From positions 105,186-169,185 of the forward strand of contig NZ_RYFF01000007.1 of the NCBI RefSeq assembly GCF_004138165.1: a stretch of DNA of 64,000 nt, in the 5' to 3' direction. The DNA is from Candidatus Chloroploca sp. Khr17 (GTDB lineage: Bacteria > Chloroflexota > Chloroflexia > Chloroflexales > Chloroflexaceae). This document shows, piece after piece, positions 1 to 8,825 of this stretch. How positions within the stretch are numbered: the stretch's first letter is position 1; the number at the start of each line of letters is the position of its first letter. Below the pieces are notes generated by a model that did not search any database, was not told where the DNA came from, and was given only the letters and a program-made list of their open reading frames with translations. The position numbers and the translations under genes are program-made.

Positions 1-313
1 CGCCGATCGGCGTGGTCAACGGCCCTTTAATGCCAACCAGATAGTATTTGAAGTCCTCAACCGTCTGGTCAGGAAGCCAGTTGCCCGTCTCGCGGAAAGC
101 CTTTTCGCCAGCCAGAACTTCGTGCCAGGCAATTTTGCGAGCGCCGTCGTAGGCCTTGGCGACCGCAGCATCAAAGACCCGCACACTGGCCCGCCAGATG
201 TCAGGGCCGGTGCCATCACCTTCAACAAACGGGATGATCGGGTTGTCTGGAACAATCAGCGTGCCGTCCTTGAGCGTAATGCGCTCGCCGGTTGGGGTTG
301 TTCGCGTGGGCAT
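1..313 (-). CDS. icd: Isocitrate dehydrogenase, N-terminal part (cut by window edge)
   Basis: Only the first 104 codons are present; the gene runs off the left edge. Reading leftward from ATG at 313 the protein begins [17 protein letters not shown] and contains [14 protein letters not shown], the N-terminal nucleotide/substrate loop typical of NADP-type isocitrate dehydrogenases, followed by [11 protein letters not shown] and GPLTTPIGG. The family oxidatively decarboxylates isocitrate to 2-oxoglutarate, or the reverse in reductive cycles. A purine-rich AGGAGAGGAAG lies just upstream of the start. It is divergent from the nuo operon. Cofactor specificity cannot be judged because the determining C-terminal residues are missing. 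Confidence 0.85.
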   Translation of the reverse strand, partial: MPTRTTPTGERITLKDGTLIVPDNPIIPFVEGDGTGPDIWRASVRVFDAAVAKAYDGARKIAWHEVLAGEKAFRETGNWLPDQTVEDFKYYLVGIKGPLTTPIG

Positions 314-411
314 GCTTTGTTTCTTCCTCTCCTCTATTCGTCAAAGCCTGAGTACATTGCCGCCATTATAGCCTATGAGAAGGATTTAGGAGATAGAAAA
401 GAGGAAAGGTA

Positions 412-434
412 GGGGCACGGCGATGCCGTGCCCC
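412..434. repeat. GC-rich palindrome, GGCACGGC family, copy 1
   Basis: Arms of 10 bp (GGGGCACGGC / GCCGTGCCCC) around a GAT loop. It lies between icd and nuoA, and the same core recurs at 463-483 and four times in 28891-29023. Confidence 0.75.
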
Positions 435-462
435 CGCCGCCGCCGCCCTGCCATCCCCGTAC

Positions 463-483
463 GGGCACGGCGCCGCCGTGCCC
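463..483. repeat. GC-rich palindrome, GGCACGGC family, copy 2
   Basis: Arms GGGCACGGC / GCCGTGCCC around a GCC loop, 28 bp to the right of copy 1. Together with copy 1 this is the main content of the 314-536 part of the icd-nuoA gap; I see no gene there. Confidence 0.75.
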
Positions 484-536
484 CTACTCATGGCAAATCA
501 ATAGAATGCAATGCTCTTGTTCACTCTTCGTTCCCG

Positions 537-564
537 TTGACACAAGTTTGATCATTGGTATAAT
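537..564 (+). promoter_or_regulatory. Consensus sigma-70 type promoter of the nuo operon
   Basis: TTGACA at 537-542 and TATAAT at 559-564, both perfect, separated by 16 bp. The predicted start near 571 leaves a leader of about 125 nt before nuoA. The leader contains a weak GCCTAT...GTAGGC hairpin around 614-634 but no recognisable riboswitch. Confidence 0.8.
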
Positions 565-696
565 TCCAATGCACATCTGAGCACACCGCCCGCGTATTGT
601 GTTGGTTCTTGCCTATTCGTCTGGGTAGGCTGGCACAGTCGCACCACTGCACGCTGCGACGCATCGCTTGGCGTCACGTCGCCTGGAGAGGGTCCT

Positions 697-1053
697 ATGC
701 TCGGTTCATTTCTACCCATTCTTGTTCTCTTCCTCATCGCTGCGTTTATCGCTGTTTTTGTGATTACGGTTTCGTCGCTGCTTGGCCCTCGTAAGAGTAC
801 CCCGCGTAAGCTAGCACCCTATGAGTCGGGCATGGAGCCGATTGGGGCGGCGATTCGTCGTATTCCGGTCAAGTTCTATGTGGTGGCAATGCTCTTTATC
901 GTCTTCGATATCGAGGTCATCTTCTTCTATCCCTATGCACTCGTCTTTCGCGAGCTGGGGGTGCCGGGGTTGATGGCAATGGGCTTCTTCTTCCTGGTGC
1001 TGGTGGTGGGCTTTGTGTATGAGTGGAAGAAAGGGGCGCTGAAATGGGATTAG
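697..1053 (+). CDS. nuoA: NADH-quinone oxidoreductase subunit A
   Basis: A 118-residue membrane protein with three hydrophobic segments and the family signature [13 protein letters not shown] in the loop after the first helix, then [13 protein letters not shown] in the second. NuoA (ND3) sits at the hinge between the peripheral and membrane arms of complex I; its loop near the quinone site changes conformation in the active/deactive transition. It is the first gene of the 14-subunit operon, preceded by GGAGAGGG 6 bases before the ATG. Its stop codon overlaps the start of nuoB. Confidence 0.96.
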   Translation: MLGSFLPILVLFLIAAFIAVFVITVSSLLGPRKSTPRKLAPYESGMEPIGAAIRRIPVKFYVVAMLFIVFDIEVIFFYPYALVFRELGVPGLMAMGFFFLVLVVGFVYEWKKGALKWD

Positions 1054-1586
1054 AAACGAAGGCTGGCGATCTGGGGGTCGTGACGACTTCGCTCGAATAT
1101 GTGGTCAATTGGGGTCGTACCAATGCGATGTGGCCGCTGCTCTTTGGCCTGGCTTGCTGCGCCATCGAGATGATGGGGGCGCAGAGTCCTAATTATGATC
1201 TGTCCCGCTTTGGGATGGAGATTAATCGGGCTTCGCCTCGTCAGGCTGATCTGATGATCGTGGCCGGCCGCGTGAGCCGCAAGATGGCCCCCGTGGTGCG
1301 CCGCCTCTATGATCAGATGAGTGAGCCCAAGTGGGTGATCGCGATGGGCGATTGCGCCTCGTGTGGGGGCATTTTCAATAATTATGCGATTGTCCAGGGG
1401 GTTGATGAGATTGTGCCGGTGGATGTCTATGTGGCCGGCTGTCCTCCACGCCCCGAGGCGCTGATTGATGGCATTATGATGCTGCACGAGAAGGTGAAGC
1501 GTGAGAAGATTAGTGGCATCAAAGAGCAGCCGGTGCGCCTCGAGCAGCCGCTGATCCAGCAGGTGGATGTGAAGAAGTATGGATAA
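1044..1586 (+). CDS. nuoB: NADH-quinone oxidoreductase subunit B
   Basis: 180 residues beginning [11 protein letters not shown]. The ligands of the N2 [4Fe-4S] cluster, the last relay before quinone, are visible as LACCAIEMM (two adjacent cysteines), GDCASCGG and [11 protein letters not shown]. An in-frame ATG exists at 1023, but only the one at 1044 has a ribosome site (GAAAGGGG), so I chose 1044, which overlaps nuoA by 10 bases. The 3' end overlaps nuoC by 8 bases, consistent with translational coupling. Confidence 0.96.
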   Translation: MGLETKAGDLGVVTTSLEYVVNWGRTNAMWPLLFGLACCAIEMMGAQSPNYDLSRFGMEINRASPRQADLMIVAGRVSRKMAPVVRRLYDQMSEPKWVIAMGDCASCGGIFNNYAIVQGVDEIVPVDVYVAGCPPRPEALIDGIMMLHEKVKREKISGIKEQPVRLEQPLIQQVDVKKYG

Positions 1587-2097
1587 TCAGATAATCCGTG
1601 ATCGGCTTCAGGCGCAGTTTCCTCAGGCGATCCTGGCCGTTAGCGAACGGTTCGGCGATCTGAGTGTGACGCTCCGTCGTGAGGATCTGCTCGCCGTGGT
1701 GACCTGGTTGCGCGATCATCCCGAGACGCCCTACGATTTTCTTGAACACCTCTCGGGGGTTGATTACCTTGGACGGACGCCGCGCTTCGAGGTGGTGATC
1801 CATCTTATGAGCCTCCGCTATCTCCATCGGATCTGCCTGAAGGTCACGGCACCCGAGGATGATCCCCACGTGCCCTCGCTGACGCCGCTCTATCCGACGG
1901 CGAATTATCAAGAGCGCGAGACCTGGGATCTGCTTGGCATTGTCTTTGACGGCCATCCTTCGTTGCAACGCATTCTGATGCCCGATGATTGGATCGGCCA
2001 TCCCCAACGCAAGGATCATCCGCTCGGCGAAGAAGAGGTTGCGTTTACCTTTAATCAGGAACGTATCTACGCCCAGAAGCCTTTTGCAAAAGAGTAA
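1579..2097 (+). CDS. nuoC: NADH-quinone oxidoreductase subunit C
   Basis: 172 residues of the 30-kDa subunit. The signature region is [19 protein letters not shown] followed by [20 protein letters not shown], matching the conserved ERExWDxxGIxFxGHPxLRRIL block. It binds NuoD and helps form the quinone-reducing module of the peripheral arm, and has no cofactor of its own. It is separate from nuoD rather than fused as in enterobacteria; 4 bases separate its stop from the nuoD start. Confidence 0.95.
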   Translation: MDNQIIRDRLQAQFPQAILAVSERFGDLSVTLRREDLLAVVTWLRDHPETPYDFLEHLSGVDYLGRTPRFEVVIHLMSLRYLHRICLKVTAPEDDPHVPSLTPLYPTANYQERETWDLLGIVFDGHPSLQRILMPDDWIGHPQRKDHPLGEEEVAFTFNQERIYAQKPFAKE

Positions 2098-2101
2098 GTC
2101 T

Positions 2102-3334
2102 ATGACGATCCTTGAGGTTCCAACCCCTCACGATATTACCGAGCCAGCCCTCGCTGGTACCACCGAGACGATGGTGCTCAATATGGGGCCGCACCATCCG
2201 AGTACCCACGGGGTGCTGCGCCTGGTGCTTGAGCTCGATGGCGAGATTGTGATTAGCGCTGCCCCTGATGTCGGCTTCCTCCATACGGGTATCGAGAAGA
2301 ATATGGAGAGCAAGACCTATCAGAAGGCGCTGGTCATGACTGACCGGATGGATTATCTTGCCCCGCTCTCCAATAATCTCTGTTATGCGCTGGCTGTTGA
2401 GAAGTTGATGCAGGTGGAGATCCCGGAACGGGTGCAGGTGATCCGGGTGTTGCTGGTCGAGTTGCAACGCATTTCGTCGCATCTGGTCTGGCTCGGGACG
2501 CACGCGCTTGACCTGGCGGCGATGAGTGTCTTTCTCTATGCGATGCGTGAGCGCGAGCAGATCCTCGATATTTTTGAACTGGTCTCGGGCGCACGGATGA
2601 TGACCAGTTATATTCGGATCGGTGGGCTCGCCTATGATGTCCCGGCTGATTTCTTGCCCACGGTTGATGCGCTGGTTGAGGTGATGCCGAGCCGCATTGA
2701 TGAGTATGAGGATCTGTTGACCGGGAATCCGATCTGGCTGGAGCGGACGGTTGGCGTCGGGGCGCTTGATGGCAAGGCTGCGGTTGCCTATGGGCTGACA
2801 GGCGCGAATCTGCGTGCGACCGGGGTGCCCTACGATGTGCGCAAGGCACAGCCCTATTCGGGCTATGAGACCTATGAGTTTCAGGTGCCGATTGGCAAGA
2901 ATGGCGATATTTATGACCGCTATCGCGTGCGGATGGCCGAGATGCGCCAGAGTGTGTTAATCTGTCGACAGGCCGCTGAACGCCTGCGGGCCATCGGCCC
3001 CGGCCCCTATGTGACGCCCGACCGCAAGGTCGCCCCACCCCCCAAGAGCGAGATTACCCATAGCATGGAGTCGCTCATTCATCACTTCAAGCTCTGGACC
3101 GAGGGTTTCAAGCCGCCGGTCGGTGATGCCTATGTGAGCATCGAGAGTCCGCGGGGCAGCCTGGGCTGTTATGTGGTGAGCGACGGTGGCCCTAAGCCAT
3201 GGCGGGTACATTTTCGTAGTCCTTCTCTGATCAATTTGCAGGGCCTGCACCATATGGCGAAAGGTCGCCTGGTCGCCGATCTTGTGGCCCTGATTGCCAG
3301 CCTTGACCCGGTGCTGGGTGAGGTAGATCGGTAA
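2102..3334 (+). CDS. nuoD: NADH-quinone oxidoreductase subunit D
   Basis: 410 residues, the 49-kDa subunit related to the large subunit of [NiFe] hydrogenases. It has NMGPHHPSTHGVLR, in which the conserved histidine contributes to the quinone site, and later ESPRGSLGCYVVSDGG. The frame is open upstream to 1985 inside nuoC, but the start MTILEVPTPHD at 2102 directly follows the nuoC stop and fits the family's usual length. The hydrogenase-type nickel cysteines are absent, as expected for complex I. Confidence 0.95.
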   Translation: MTILEVPTPHDITEPALAGTTETMVLNMGPHHPSTHGVLRLVLELDGEIVISAAPDVGFLHTGIEKNMESKTYQKALVMTDRMDYLAPLSNNLCYALAVEKLMQVEIPERVQVIRVLLVELQRISSHLVWLGTHALDLAAMSVFLYAMREREQILDIFELVSGARMMTSYIRIGGLAYDVPADFLPTVDALVEVMPSRIDEYEDLLTGNPIWLERTVGVGALDGKAAVAYGLTGANLRATGVPYDVRKAQPYSGYETYEFQVPIGKNGDIYDRYRVRMAEMRQSVLICRQAAERLRAIGPGPYVTPDRKVAPPPKSEITHSMESLIHHFKLWTEGFKPPVGDAYVSIESPRGSLGCYVVSDGGPKPWRVHFRSPSLINLQGLHHMAKGRLVADLVALIASLDPVLGEVDR

Positions 3335-3338
3335 GCAT

Positions 3339-4022
3339 ATGCTGCTTGAGACACATCGCGAAGCGATTGAGACGATTGTTGGCCGTTATGCCTCGCCGCG
3401 CAGCGCGGTGCTGCCGTTGCTCTATCTGGCCCAGGATGTCTATGGGCATCTGAGCAATGCGGCAATCCGCGAGGTGGCTGGCATCCTGGCTTTGCCCGAG
3501 ACTGATGTCTTTGAGGTGGTGGGCTTCTATACGCTCTTTTATAGCCGGCCTGTGGGCACCTGGATGCTGCAGGTCTGTGATGATGTGCCCTGTTGCTACC
3601 TAGGCGCCGAAGAGTTGATCACGGCACTCAAAGATAGTTTGCAGATCAAGGAAGAGCAAACGAGCGCCGATGGGATGTTTACGCTGCAACGGGTGAAGTG
3701 CCTCGCGGCATGCGACCGTGCGCCGGTGCTTCAGGCAAACCTTGATTATGTCTATGATGTGACGCCTGAGAAGGTCGAGGCGCTGCTCAAGGATCTGCGG
3801 AGCCGCGCCGCTGACGCGCGACGCCGAGGGGTTTCAGGGCGTTTTGCCGAAGATTTTGCGGTAACAGAGCAGGGTGCGGTCGAACTGGTTGCGCGTGATG
3901 CACCCTATCAGTCCCGTCAGTTTGAGGTGCAAGGCCCGCCCCCGCCCCCCGAGCCGATTCCACCTCCCGAGGTTGAGTCAGGGCAAGATCGAGCCGAGAC
4001 GCGGCGGGCGTCGCCTCTGTAG
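3339..4022 (+). CDS. nuoE: NADH-quinone oxidoreductase subunit E (24-kDa)
   Basis: 227 residues. A thioredoxin-like [2Fe-2S] domain (cluster N1a) is shown by VCDDVPCCYLGAEEL and VKCLAACDRAPVLQ. Together with NuoF it forms the NADH-input module. The protein is longer than typical NuoE (about 160-170 residues): from about residue 150 it carries an arginine/alanine stretch and then a proline-rich tail (PPPPPEPIPPPEVESG) of no known role. An 81-base gap with a GC-rich hairpin follows before nuoF. Confidence 0.93.
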   Translation: MLLETHREAIETIVGRYASPRSAVLPLLYLAQDVYGHLSNAAIREVAGILALPETDVFEVVGFYTLFYSRPVGTWMLQVCDDVPCCYLGAEELITALKDSLQIKEEQTSADGMFTLQRVKCLAACDRAPVLQANLDYVYDVTPEKVEALLKDLRSRAADARRRGVSGRFAEDFAVTEQGAVELVARDAPYQSRQFEVQGPPPPPEPIPPPEVESGQDRAETRRASPL

Positions 4023-4047
4023 GGGGCATTGTCACCCCCTCCCCAGC

Positions 4048-4066
4048 CCTCCCCCGCTGGGGGAGG
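4048..4066. repeat. C/G-rich hairpin between nuoE and nuoF
   Basis: CCTCCCCC-GCT-GGGGGAGG, an 8-bp stem with a 3-base loop, inside the only sizeable gap of the first half of the nuo operon. There is no T-run after it, so it is not a convincing terminator. Similar CCCTCCCC...GGGGAGGG repeats are scattered in many bacterial genomes. Confidence 0.6.
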
Positions 4067-4103
4067 GAGCCGAGCGCTCACAGATGCGTACACTAGCAGG
4101 AAC

Positions 4104-5423
4104 ATGCATATGGGATTGAGTGAATATATTATTATGCGGGAATTGAATTTCCCCGAGATTAATCGCTTTGAACGCTACTGCCAGGTTGGTGGCTGGGAGG
4201 CCTATCGTACGGCGGTGAAAGAGCAGACACCAGCCACGATTGTGCAGATGGTGAAAGAGGCCGGTCTGCGCGGACGCGGTGGCGCGGGCTTTCCGACCGG
4301 TATGAAATGGGGCTTTTTGCCCAAAGGCGTCTATCCACGCTATCTGCTCTGCAATTGCGATGAGTCTGAGCCTGGCACCTTTAATAATCATCAGATTATT
4401 GATCGTAATCCGCATCAACTTATTGAAGGTGTGGCGCTCTCGGCGTATGCGATTGAGTGCAATACGGCCTATATTTATATGCGGGGCGAGTTTGCCGCTG
4501 CGGCGTTGACCCTCGAGCAGGCCATTGACGAGGCGTACCGCGCTGGTCTGCTGGGCAAGAATATTCTCGGGACGGGTTACGACCTCGATATCTATGTGCA
4601 TCGCGGGGCCGGGGCGTACATCTGTGGCGAAGAGACGGCGCTGATGGAGTCGCTCGAAGGCAAGATCGGGCAGCCGCGCCTCAAGCCGCCCTTCCCGGCG
4701 GTCGCCGGGCTCTATGGCAAGCCGACGATCATCAACAATGTGGAGACGCTGGCGAATGTGCCGCGCATTGTCGAGAAGGGTGTGGCCTGGTACCGTTCGC
4801 ACGGCACCGAGAAGAGTCCCGGCACCAAGTGTTTTTCGCTCTCGGGGCATGTGAATCGCCCCGGCAACTATGAATTGCCCTTTGGCTTGCCGCTGCGCGA
4901 GTTGATCGAGAGCCCCGAGTATGGTGGCGGCATGAAGGGTGGCCGCCCGGTCAAGATCATCATCCCCGGCGGCGCCTCGGCACCCTGGTTGACGGCCAAA
5001 CACCTGGATGTGCCGCTCGACTATGAAGGCGTGGCGGCGGCGGGTTCGATGCTTGGCTCGGGGGCAGTGATTGTGCTCAATGATACGGTCAAAGCACCGC
5101 ATGTCGCCTACAAAATGGACGAATTCTTCAAGCACGAGAGCTGTGGCAAATGCACGCCGTGCCGCGAAGGTACGCACTGGCTGGTCAAGGTGCTGCATCG
5201 CCTCGCCGAAGAGGGCCACGCCGAGCCCGATGATATTCCGACGTTGCACGGTATCTATCGCCAGATGGCAGGGAATTGCTTCTGTCTGCTCGGTGAAAGC
5301 GCCGTGATGCCGATCAAATCGGCGCTTGAACTCTTCCCGGAAGAGTTCGAGGCGATTATCAAGGCGAGCAACGAACGACACCAGCGCAATGGCGCCCACG
5401 CGATCCCGTTGAGAGTGAGTTGA
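4104..5423 (+). CDS. nuoF: NADH-quinone oxidoreductase subunit F (51-kDa)
   Basis: 439 residues. The FMN/NADH site is GLRGRGGAGFPTGMKW, followed by CNCDESEPGTFNN and GAGAYICGEETALMESLEG. The N3 [4Fe-4S] ligands are in HESCGKCTPCREG plus NCFCLLGE further on. This subunit accepts hydride from NADH. The frame is open from 4029 through the GC-rich hairpin, but AGCAGGAAC before ATG 4104 marks the start; a second in-frame ATG lies at 4110. It is followed 4 bases later by the unrelated Uma2 gene. Confidence 0.95.
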   Translation: MHMGLSEYIIMRELNFPEINRFERYCQVGGWEAYRTAVKEQTPATIVQMVKEAGLRGRGGAGFPTGMKWGFLPKGVYPRYLLCNCDESEPGTFNNHQIIDRNPHQLIEGVALSAYAIECNTAYIYMRGEFAAAALTLEQAIDEAYRAGLLGKNILGTGYDLDIYVHRGAGAYICGEETALMESLEGKIGQPRLKPPFPAVAGLYGKPTIINNVETLANVPRIVEKGVAWYRSHGTEKSPGTKCFSLSGHVNRPGNYELPFGLPLRELIESPEYGGGMKGGRPVKIIIPGGASAPWLTAKHLDVPLDYEGVAAAGSMLGSGAVIVLNDTVKAPHVAYKMDEFFKHESCGKCTPCREGTHWLVKVLHRLAEEGHAEPDDIPTLHGIYRQMAGNCFCLLGESAVMPIKSALELFPEEFEAIIKASNERHQRNGAHAIPLRVS

Positions 5424-5427
5424 GACT

Positions 5428-6006
5428 ATGGTAGAGGCAACCCTCGCGATCCACCCACACTGGACCGTCGACCTGTTGCGGCAGATGCCGCAGGTCGCGG
5501 GTGAGCGCTATGAGTTGATCCAGGGAGAGTTGCATGCGACGACCCAGTCCCATACCCGGCATCAGATTGCGTGTACCCGCCTTGCCACTGAACTCAACAA
5601 CTGGAGTCAGCCGACCGGGGTCGGCATCGCAATTGGCGCTCCTGGACTGGTGTATGCAGATAATGAAGCCGTGGCCCCCGATGTTGTCTGGGTGAGCCAT
5701 CAACGCCTGGCCGAACTGCTCGGTGACGATGGCAAGTTGCACGGTTCGCCTGAATTGATTGTTGAAGTGCTGTCGCCTGGTAAAGCCAATGAAGTGCGTG
5801 ATCGCGAACTAAAATTGGAACTCTATGCACGCCATGGGGTCAGAGAGTATTGGATTGCCGATTGGCGCACGAGCATGATCAGCGTGTATCGTTGGGTAGA
5901 AGCAGATTTCGCCCTGGTCGAGACATTGCAGAGCGGTGAGATCCTTACGTCCCCCTTGCTACCAGGTTTTGCATGTGCGGTTGAGCGGTTGTTTGCCCTG
6001 GCATAA
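5428..6006 (+). CDS. Uma2 family (DUF820) putative PD-(D/E)XK nuclease
   Basis: 192 residues. The Uma2 signature is clear: YELIQGELHAT near the N-terminus, AVAPDVVWVSHQRL, PELIVEVLSPGKANEVRD, LKLELYARHGVREYWIAD. The Asp, Glu and Lys of a restriction-endonuclease-like fold are in place, but no biological role is established for the family, which is greatly expanded in cyanobacteria and Chloroflexota. It sits between nuoF and nuoG with gaps of only 4 and 21 bases and so must be cotranscribed with complex I. I see no reason to link it to respiration. Confidence 0.88.
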   Translation: MVEATLAIHPHWTVDLLRQMPQVAGERYELIQGELHATTQSHTRHQIACTRLATELNNWSQPTGVGIAIGAPGLVYADNEAVAPDVVWVSHQRLAELLGDDGKLHGSPELIVEVLSPGKANEVRDRELKLELYARHGVREYWIADWRTSMISVYRWVEADFALVETLQSGEILTSPLLPGFACAVERLFALA

Positions 6007-6027
6007 GCTTGCTGGAAAGAGCTATCT

Positions 6028-8817
6028 ATGGCCGATGTTACGATCACAGTGAACGGTGTCAGCTTCAAGGTACCTGCGGGTACGAATGTGGTTGATGCCG
6101 CACGCATAGGCGGTATTTCGATCCCGGTCTTCTGCTACCATCCACGGATGAAACCAGTCGGTATGTGCCGGATGTGCCTGGTGCAGGTTGGCACGCCCCG
6201 CCTCGATCCCGCGACCCGTCAGCCGATGCTGGGTGAGGATGGCCGTCCCGTGATCGCGATGATGCCCAAGTTGCAGACCGGGTGTACGACGCCGGTCAGT
6301 GAGGGCATGGTGATCAATACGGAGACCGATGAGGTGCAGTTTGCCCAGAAGGGTGTGCTGGAGTTTTTGCTGACCTCGCATCCGCTCGATTGTCCGGTGT
6401 GCGATAAGGGCGGCGAATGCCCGTTGCAAAACCTGACGATGGCATGGGGGCCAGGCAACAGTCGCTTTGATTACAACGACAAGGTTCACTTCGAGAAGCC
6501 GGTGCATCTCGGCGATCTGATTCTGCTCGACCGCGAGCGCTGTATCCTCTGTGCGCGGTGTGTGCGCTTCCAGGACGAGCTCGCCGATGATCCGGTGCTT
6601 GGCTTTGATAACCGTGGCCGCAACTGGATGATTATCTCCAAGAGCGACCCGCCGTTCAATAGCAAGTTCTCGGGCAATACAACCGATATCTGCCCGGTTG
6701 GTGCTCTGACCAGTGCCGACTTCCGCTTCAAAGCCCGCGTCTGGGAACTCAGTTCGAAACCGGTGGTCTGTACGCTCTGCCCGGTCGGCTGCAATCTCAG
6801 CCTGGATATGCGGCACGACCAGTTGATGCGGGTGATGCCGCGTGAGAATGGGGCGGTCAACGATATCTGGATCTGCGATAAGGGCCGTTTTGGGCACCGC
6901 TTTATCGAGCACGAGAGTCGCCTGACGACACCGCTGATCCGCAAGGGTGGGCACCTGGTCGAGGCGAGTTGGGACGAGGCGTTGGCCCTCGTCGCCGAGA
7001 AACTCGCGGCTGTGCAGAGTAGTCGCGGGGGCAGTGCGATCGCGGGCCTGGCTTCACCGCGCCTTAGCAATGAGGATCTCTACCTCTTCCAGAAGCTCTT
7101 CCGTGAGTACTTTGGCAGCCACAACCTTGACCATATGCCTGGCAGTGCTGCCGATGTTGATTACGACGAGCACGGGGCGTTGATGGGGGTGGGCAAAGGC
7201 ACCAATTTGATGGAGATGGGGGCCGAGAGTCTGGTGCTGGTGATCGGGGCTGATCCCGAAGAAGAAGCGCCACTCTATGTGCTGCGCTTGCGGGCGATGC
7301 TCGAGCGCGGGGCGAAACTGGTGGTCGCAAATATGCGCCCGACCAAGTTGGAACGCTCGGCGACAACCAAGCTCTATTATCAGCCGGGCAGCGAGCTTGC
7401 GTTTGTGCGCGGCTTGCTGCGGGCGGTCTTTGATCAGGTTGGTCACGAACGGTTGCACCTCAAGCATAGTGGGCTTGAGCAGTTGCGCAAGACGTTGAGC
7501 GACCTGAGTGTTGAGCAGACTGCCGAGTTGTGCGGCGTGCCTGCGGCGACGATCCGGGCGGTGGCCCAGGCATTGCTCGAGGCGAAACAGGGCCTGATTA
7601 TGTACGGGGCTGAAGCGCGGAGTGCCGGCCCTGGGATGAGCGAGAGTCTCGGGGTGCTGGCGGCGTTGGCGGGGAAAGTCGGCAAGCCAGGCAGCGGGCT
7701 GATCGCATTGCTACCGGGAGGCAACAGTCGCGGGGCGCTTGATATGGGCGTGCGGCCCGATGCCCGCCCCGGCTATGCTGTGCTTTCGCAGCGCGGCCTG
7801 GGGGCACGCGAAGTCTGGCCGGCGTTGCGCGAAGGGCGCGTCAAGGCCGTCTGGATCGCCGGGCTTGATCCGGCGGCACAGTTGCCAGCGGCCCGTGCGG
7901 CCCTGGAAGCGGCTGACTTTGTGGTGGTACAAGAACTCTTCTTGACCGAAACCGCGCAACTGGCCGATGTGGTCTTGCCCGCCGCGAGCGTTGCCGAACG
8001 CGACGGAACGTATACCAATGCCGAGCGCCGGGTGCAACGGTCGCGCCAGGCCCGTCAGGCCCACGGCGAGGCGCGCCCCGACTGGCAGATCATCCAGGGT
8101 GTTGCCCAGCACCTGAGCGACCTGAGTGTCCCTGTGGCCGTGCCAATGCAGAGTAGCGAAGAGCAGGAGAAGCCCGTCGGTGGCAAAGGCAAAAGCAAAG
8201 GCCCGGGCAAGACGACTGCGGTCGCCGTGGTCGAGCCGTCAACCTGGGATTACCTGACCCCCAGTGAGATTGCCGCCGAGATTGCCGAACGGGTGCCGGG
8301 CTATGCCGGGATCACCTACAGTGCGCTCGCCGCCACAGGCCAGGGTGGAGCCTGGGGACGCCAGACCAACGAGGCGATCTTCTATGATGGTACCAACTAC
8401 GAAAATAGCGAAGGCATCGGAATTCAACTGCCGAATCTGATCGAGGTACAAAAGACCGCGGTGAGCCTCGGCGTACGACCCTTGAGCAAACCGACGCACG
8501 AACGCAGCCTGCTGTTGGTGAGCCAGAGCCTCGCCTATGATGGCGATCTGCTGCTGCGTGGGTCCTTGCTGGAACGCAAGATCCCGCAACCCTACGTCGC
8601 ACTCAGCCAAACTGATGCAGACAAACTCAATATCAAACCGGGCGATACGGTACGGCTCGACTCGGCGGTGGGCGAACTGACGCTCAGCGCACGCGTTGTT
8701 GACGATGTACCCGCCGGGGTTGCGCTGATCCCGGCGAACCTGCCAAACTTCAGTGCGGCAGCCGTGCAGACCGGACCGCGCACACGGGTCAATCTGGTGA
8801 AGGTTGTAACGGGATAG
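6028..8817 (+). CDS. nuoG: NADH-quinone oxidoreductase subunit G (75-kDa)
   Basis: 929 residues. The order of cofactor sites is: [2Fe-2S] ferredoxin domain (CYHPRMKPVGMCRMC), the His-Cys3 cluster (SHPLDCPVCDKGGECPLQ), a [4Fe-4S] site (CILCARCVRFQDE, with CPVGALT), and the N7-type site CTLCPVGCNLSLD with a later ICDKGRFGH. A molybdopterin-oxidoreductase-like domain follows without evidence of cofactor, and the end resembles a dinucleotide-binding beta-barrel domain. A Lys/Gly-rich linker (GGKGKSKGPGKTT) around residues 719-731 separates the last two domains. It conducts electrons from NuoEF to NuoI. Confidence 0.95.
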   Translation: MADVTITVNGVSFKVPAGTNVVDAARIGGISIPVFCYHPRMKPVGMCRMCLVQVGTPRLDPATRQPMLGEDGRPVIAMMPKLQTGCTTPVSEGMVINTETDEVQFAQKGVLEFLLTSHPLDCPVCDKGGECPLQNLTMAWGPGNSRFDYNDKVHFEKPVHLGDLILLDRERCILCARCVRFQDELADDPVLGFDNRGRNWMIISKSDPPFNSKFSGNTTDICPVGALTSADFRFKARVWELSSKPVVCTLCPVGCNLSLDMRHDQLMRVMPRENGAVNDIWICDKGRFGHRFIEHESRLTTPLIRKGGHLVEASWDEALALVAEKLAAVQSSRGGSAIAGLASPRLSNEDLYLFQKLFREYFGSHNLDHMPGSAADVDYDEHGALMGVGKGTNLMEMGAESLVLVIGADPEEEAPLYVLRLRAMLERGAKLVVANMRPTKLERSATTKLYYQPGSELAFVRGLLRAVFDQVGHERLHLKHSGLEQLRKTLSDLSVEQTAELCGVPAATIRAVAQALLEAKQGLIMYGAEARSAGPGMSESLGVLAALAGKVGKPGSGLIALLPGGNSRGALDMGVRPDARPGYAVLSQRGLGAREVWPALREGRVKAVWIAGLDPAAQLPAARAALEAADFVVVQELFLTETAQLADVVLPAASVAERDGTYTNAERRVQRSRQARQAHGEARPDWQIIQGVAQHLSDLSVPVAVPMQSSEEQEKPVGGKGKSKGPGKTTAVAVVEPSTWDYLTPSEIAAEIAERVPGYAGITYSALAATGQGGAWGRQTNEAIFYDGTNYENSEGIGIQLPNLIEVQKTAVSLGVRPLSKPTHERSLLLVSQSLAYDGDLLLRGSLLERKIPQPYVALSQTDADKLNIKPGDTVRLDSAVGELTLSARVVDDVPAGVALIPANLPNFSAAAVQTGPRTRVNLVKVVTG

Positions 8818-8825
8818 GGGTAGCT

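Noticed and set aside
4032..5399. Long open frame on the minus strand opposite nuoF
   Set aside because: It mirrors the codon structure of nuoF and gives a protein rich in His/Arg with no recognisable domain. nuoF has full family signatures.
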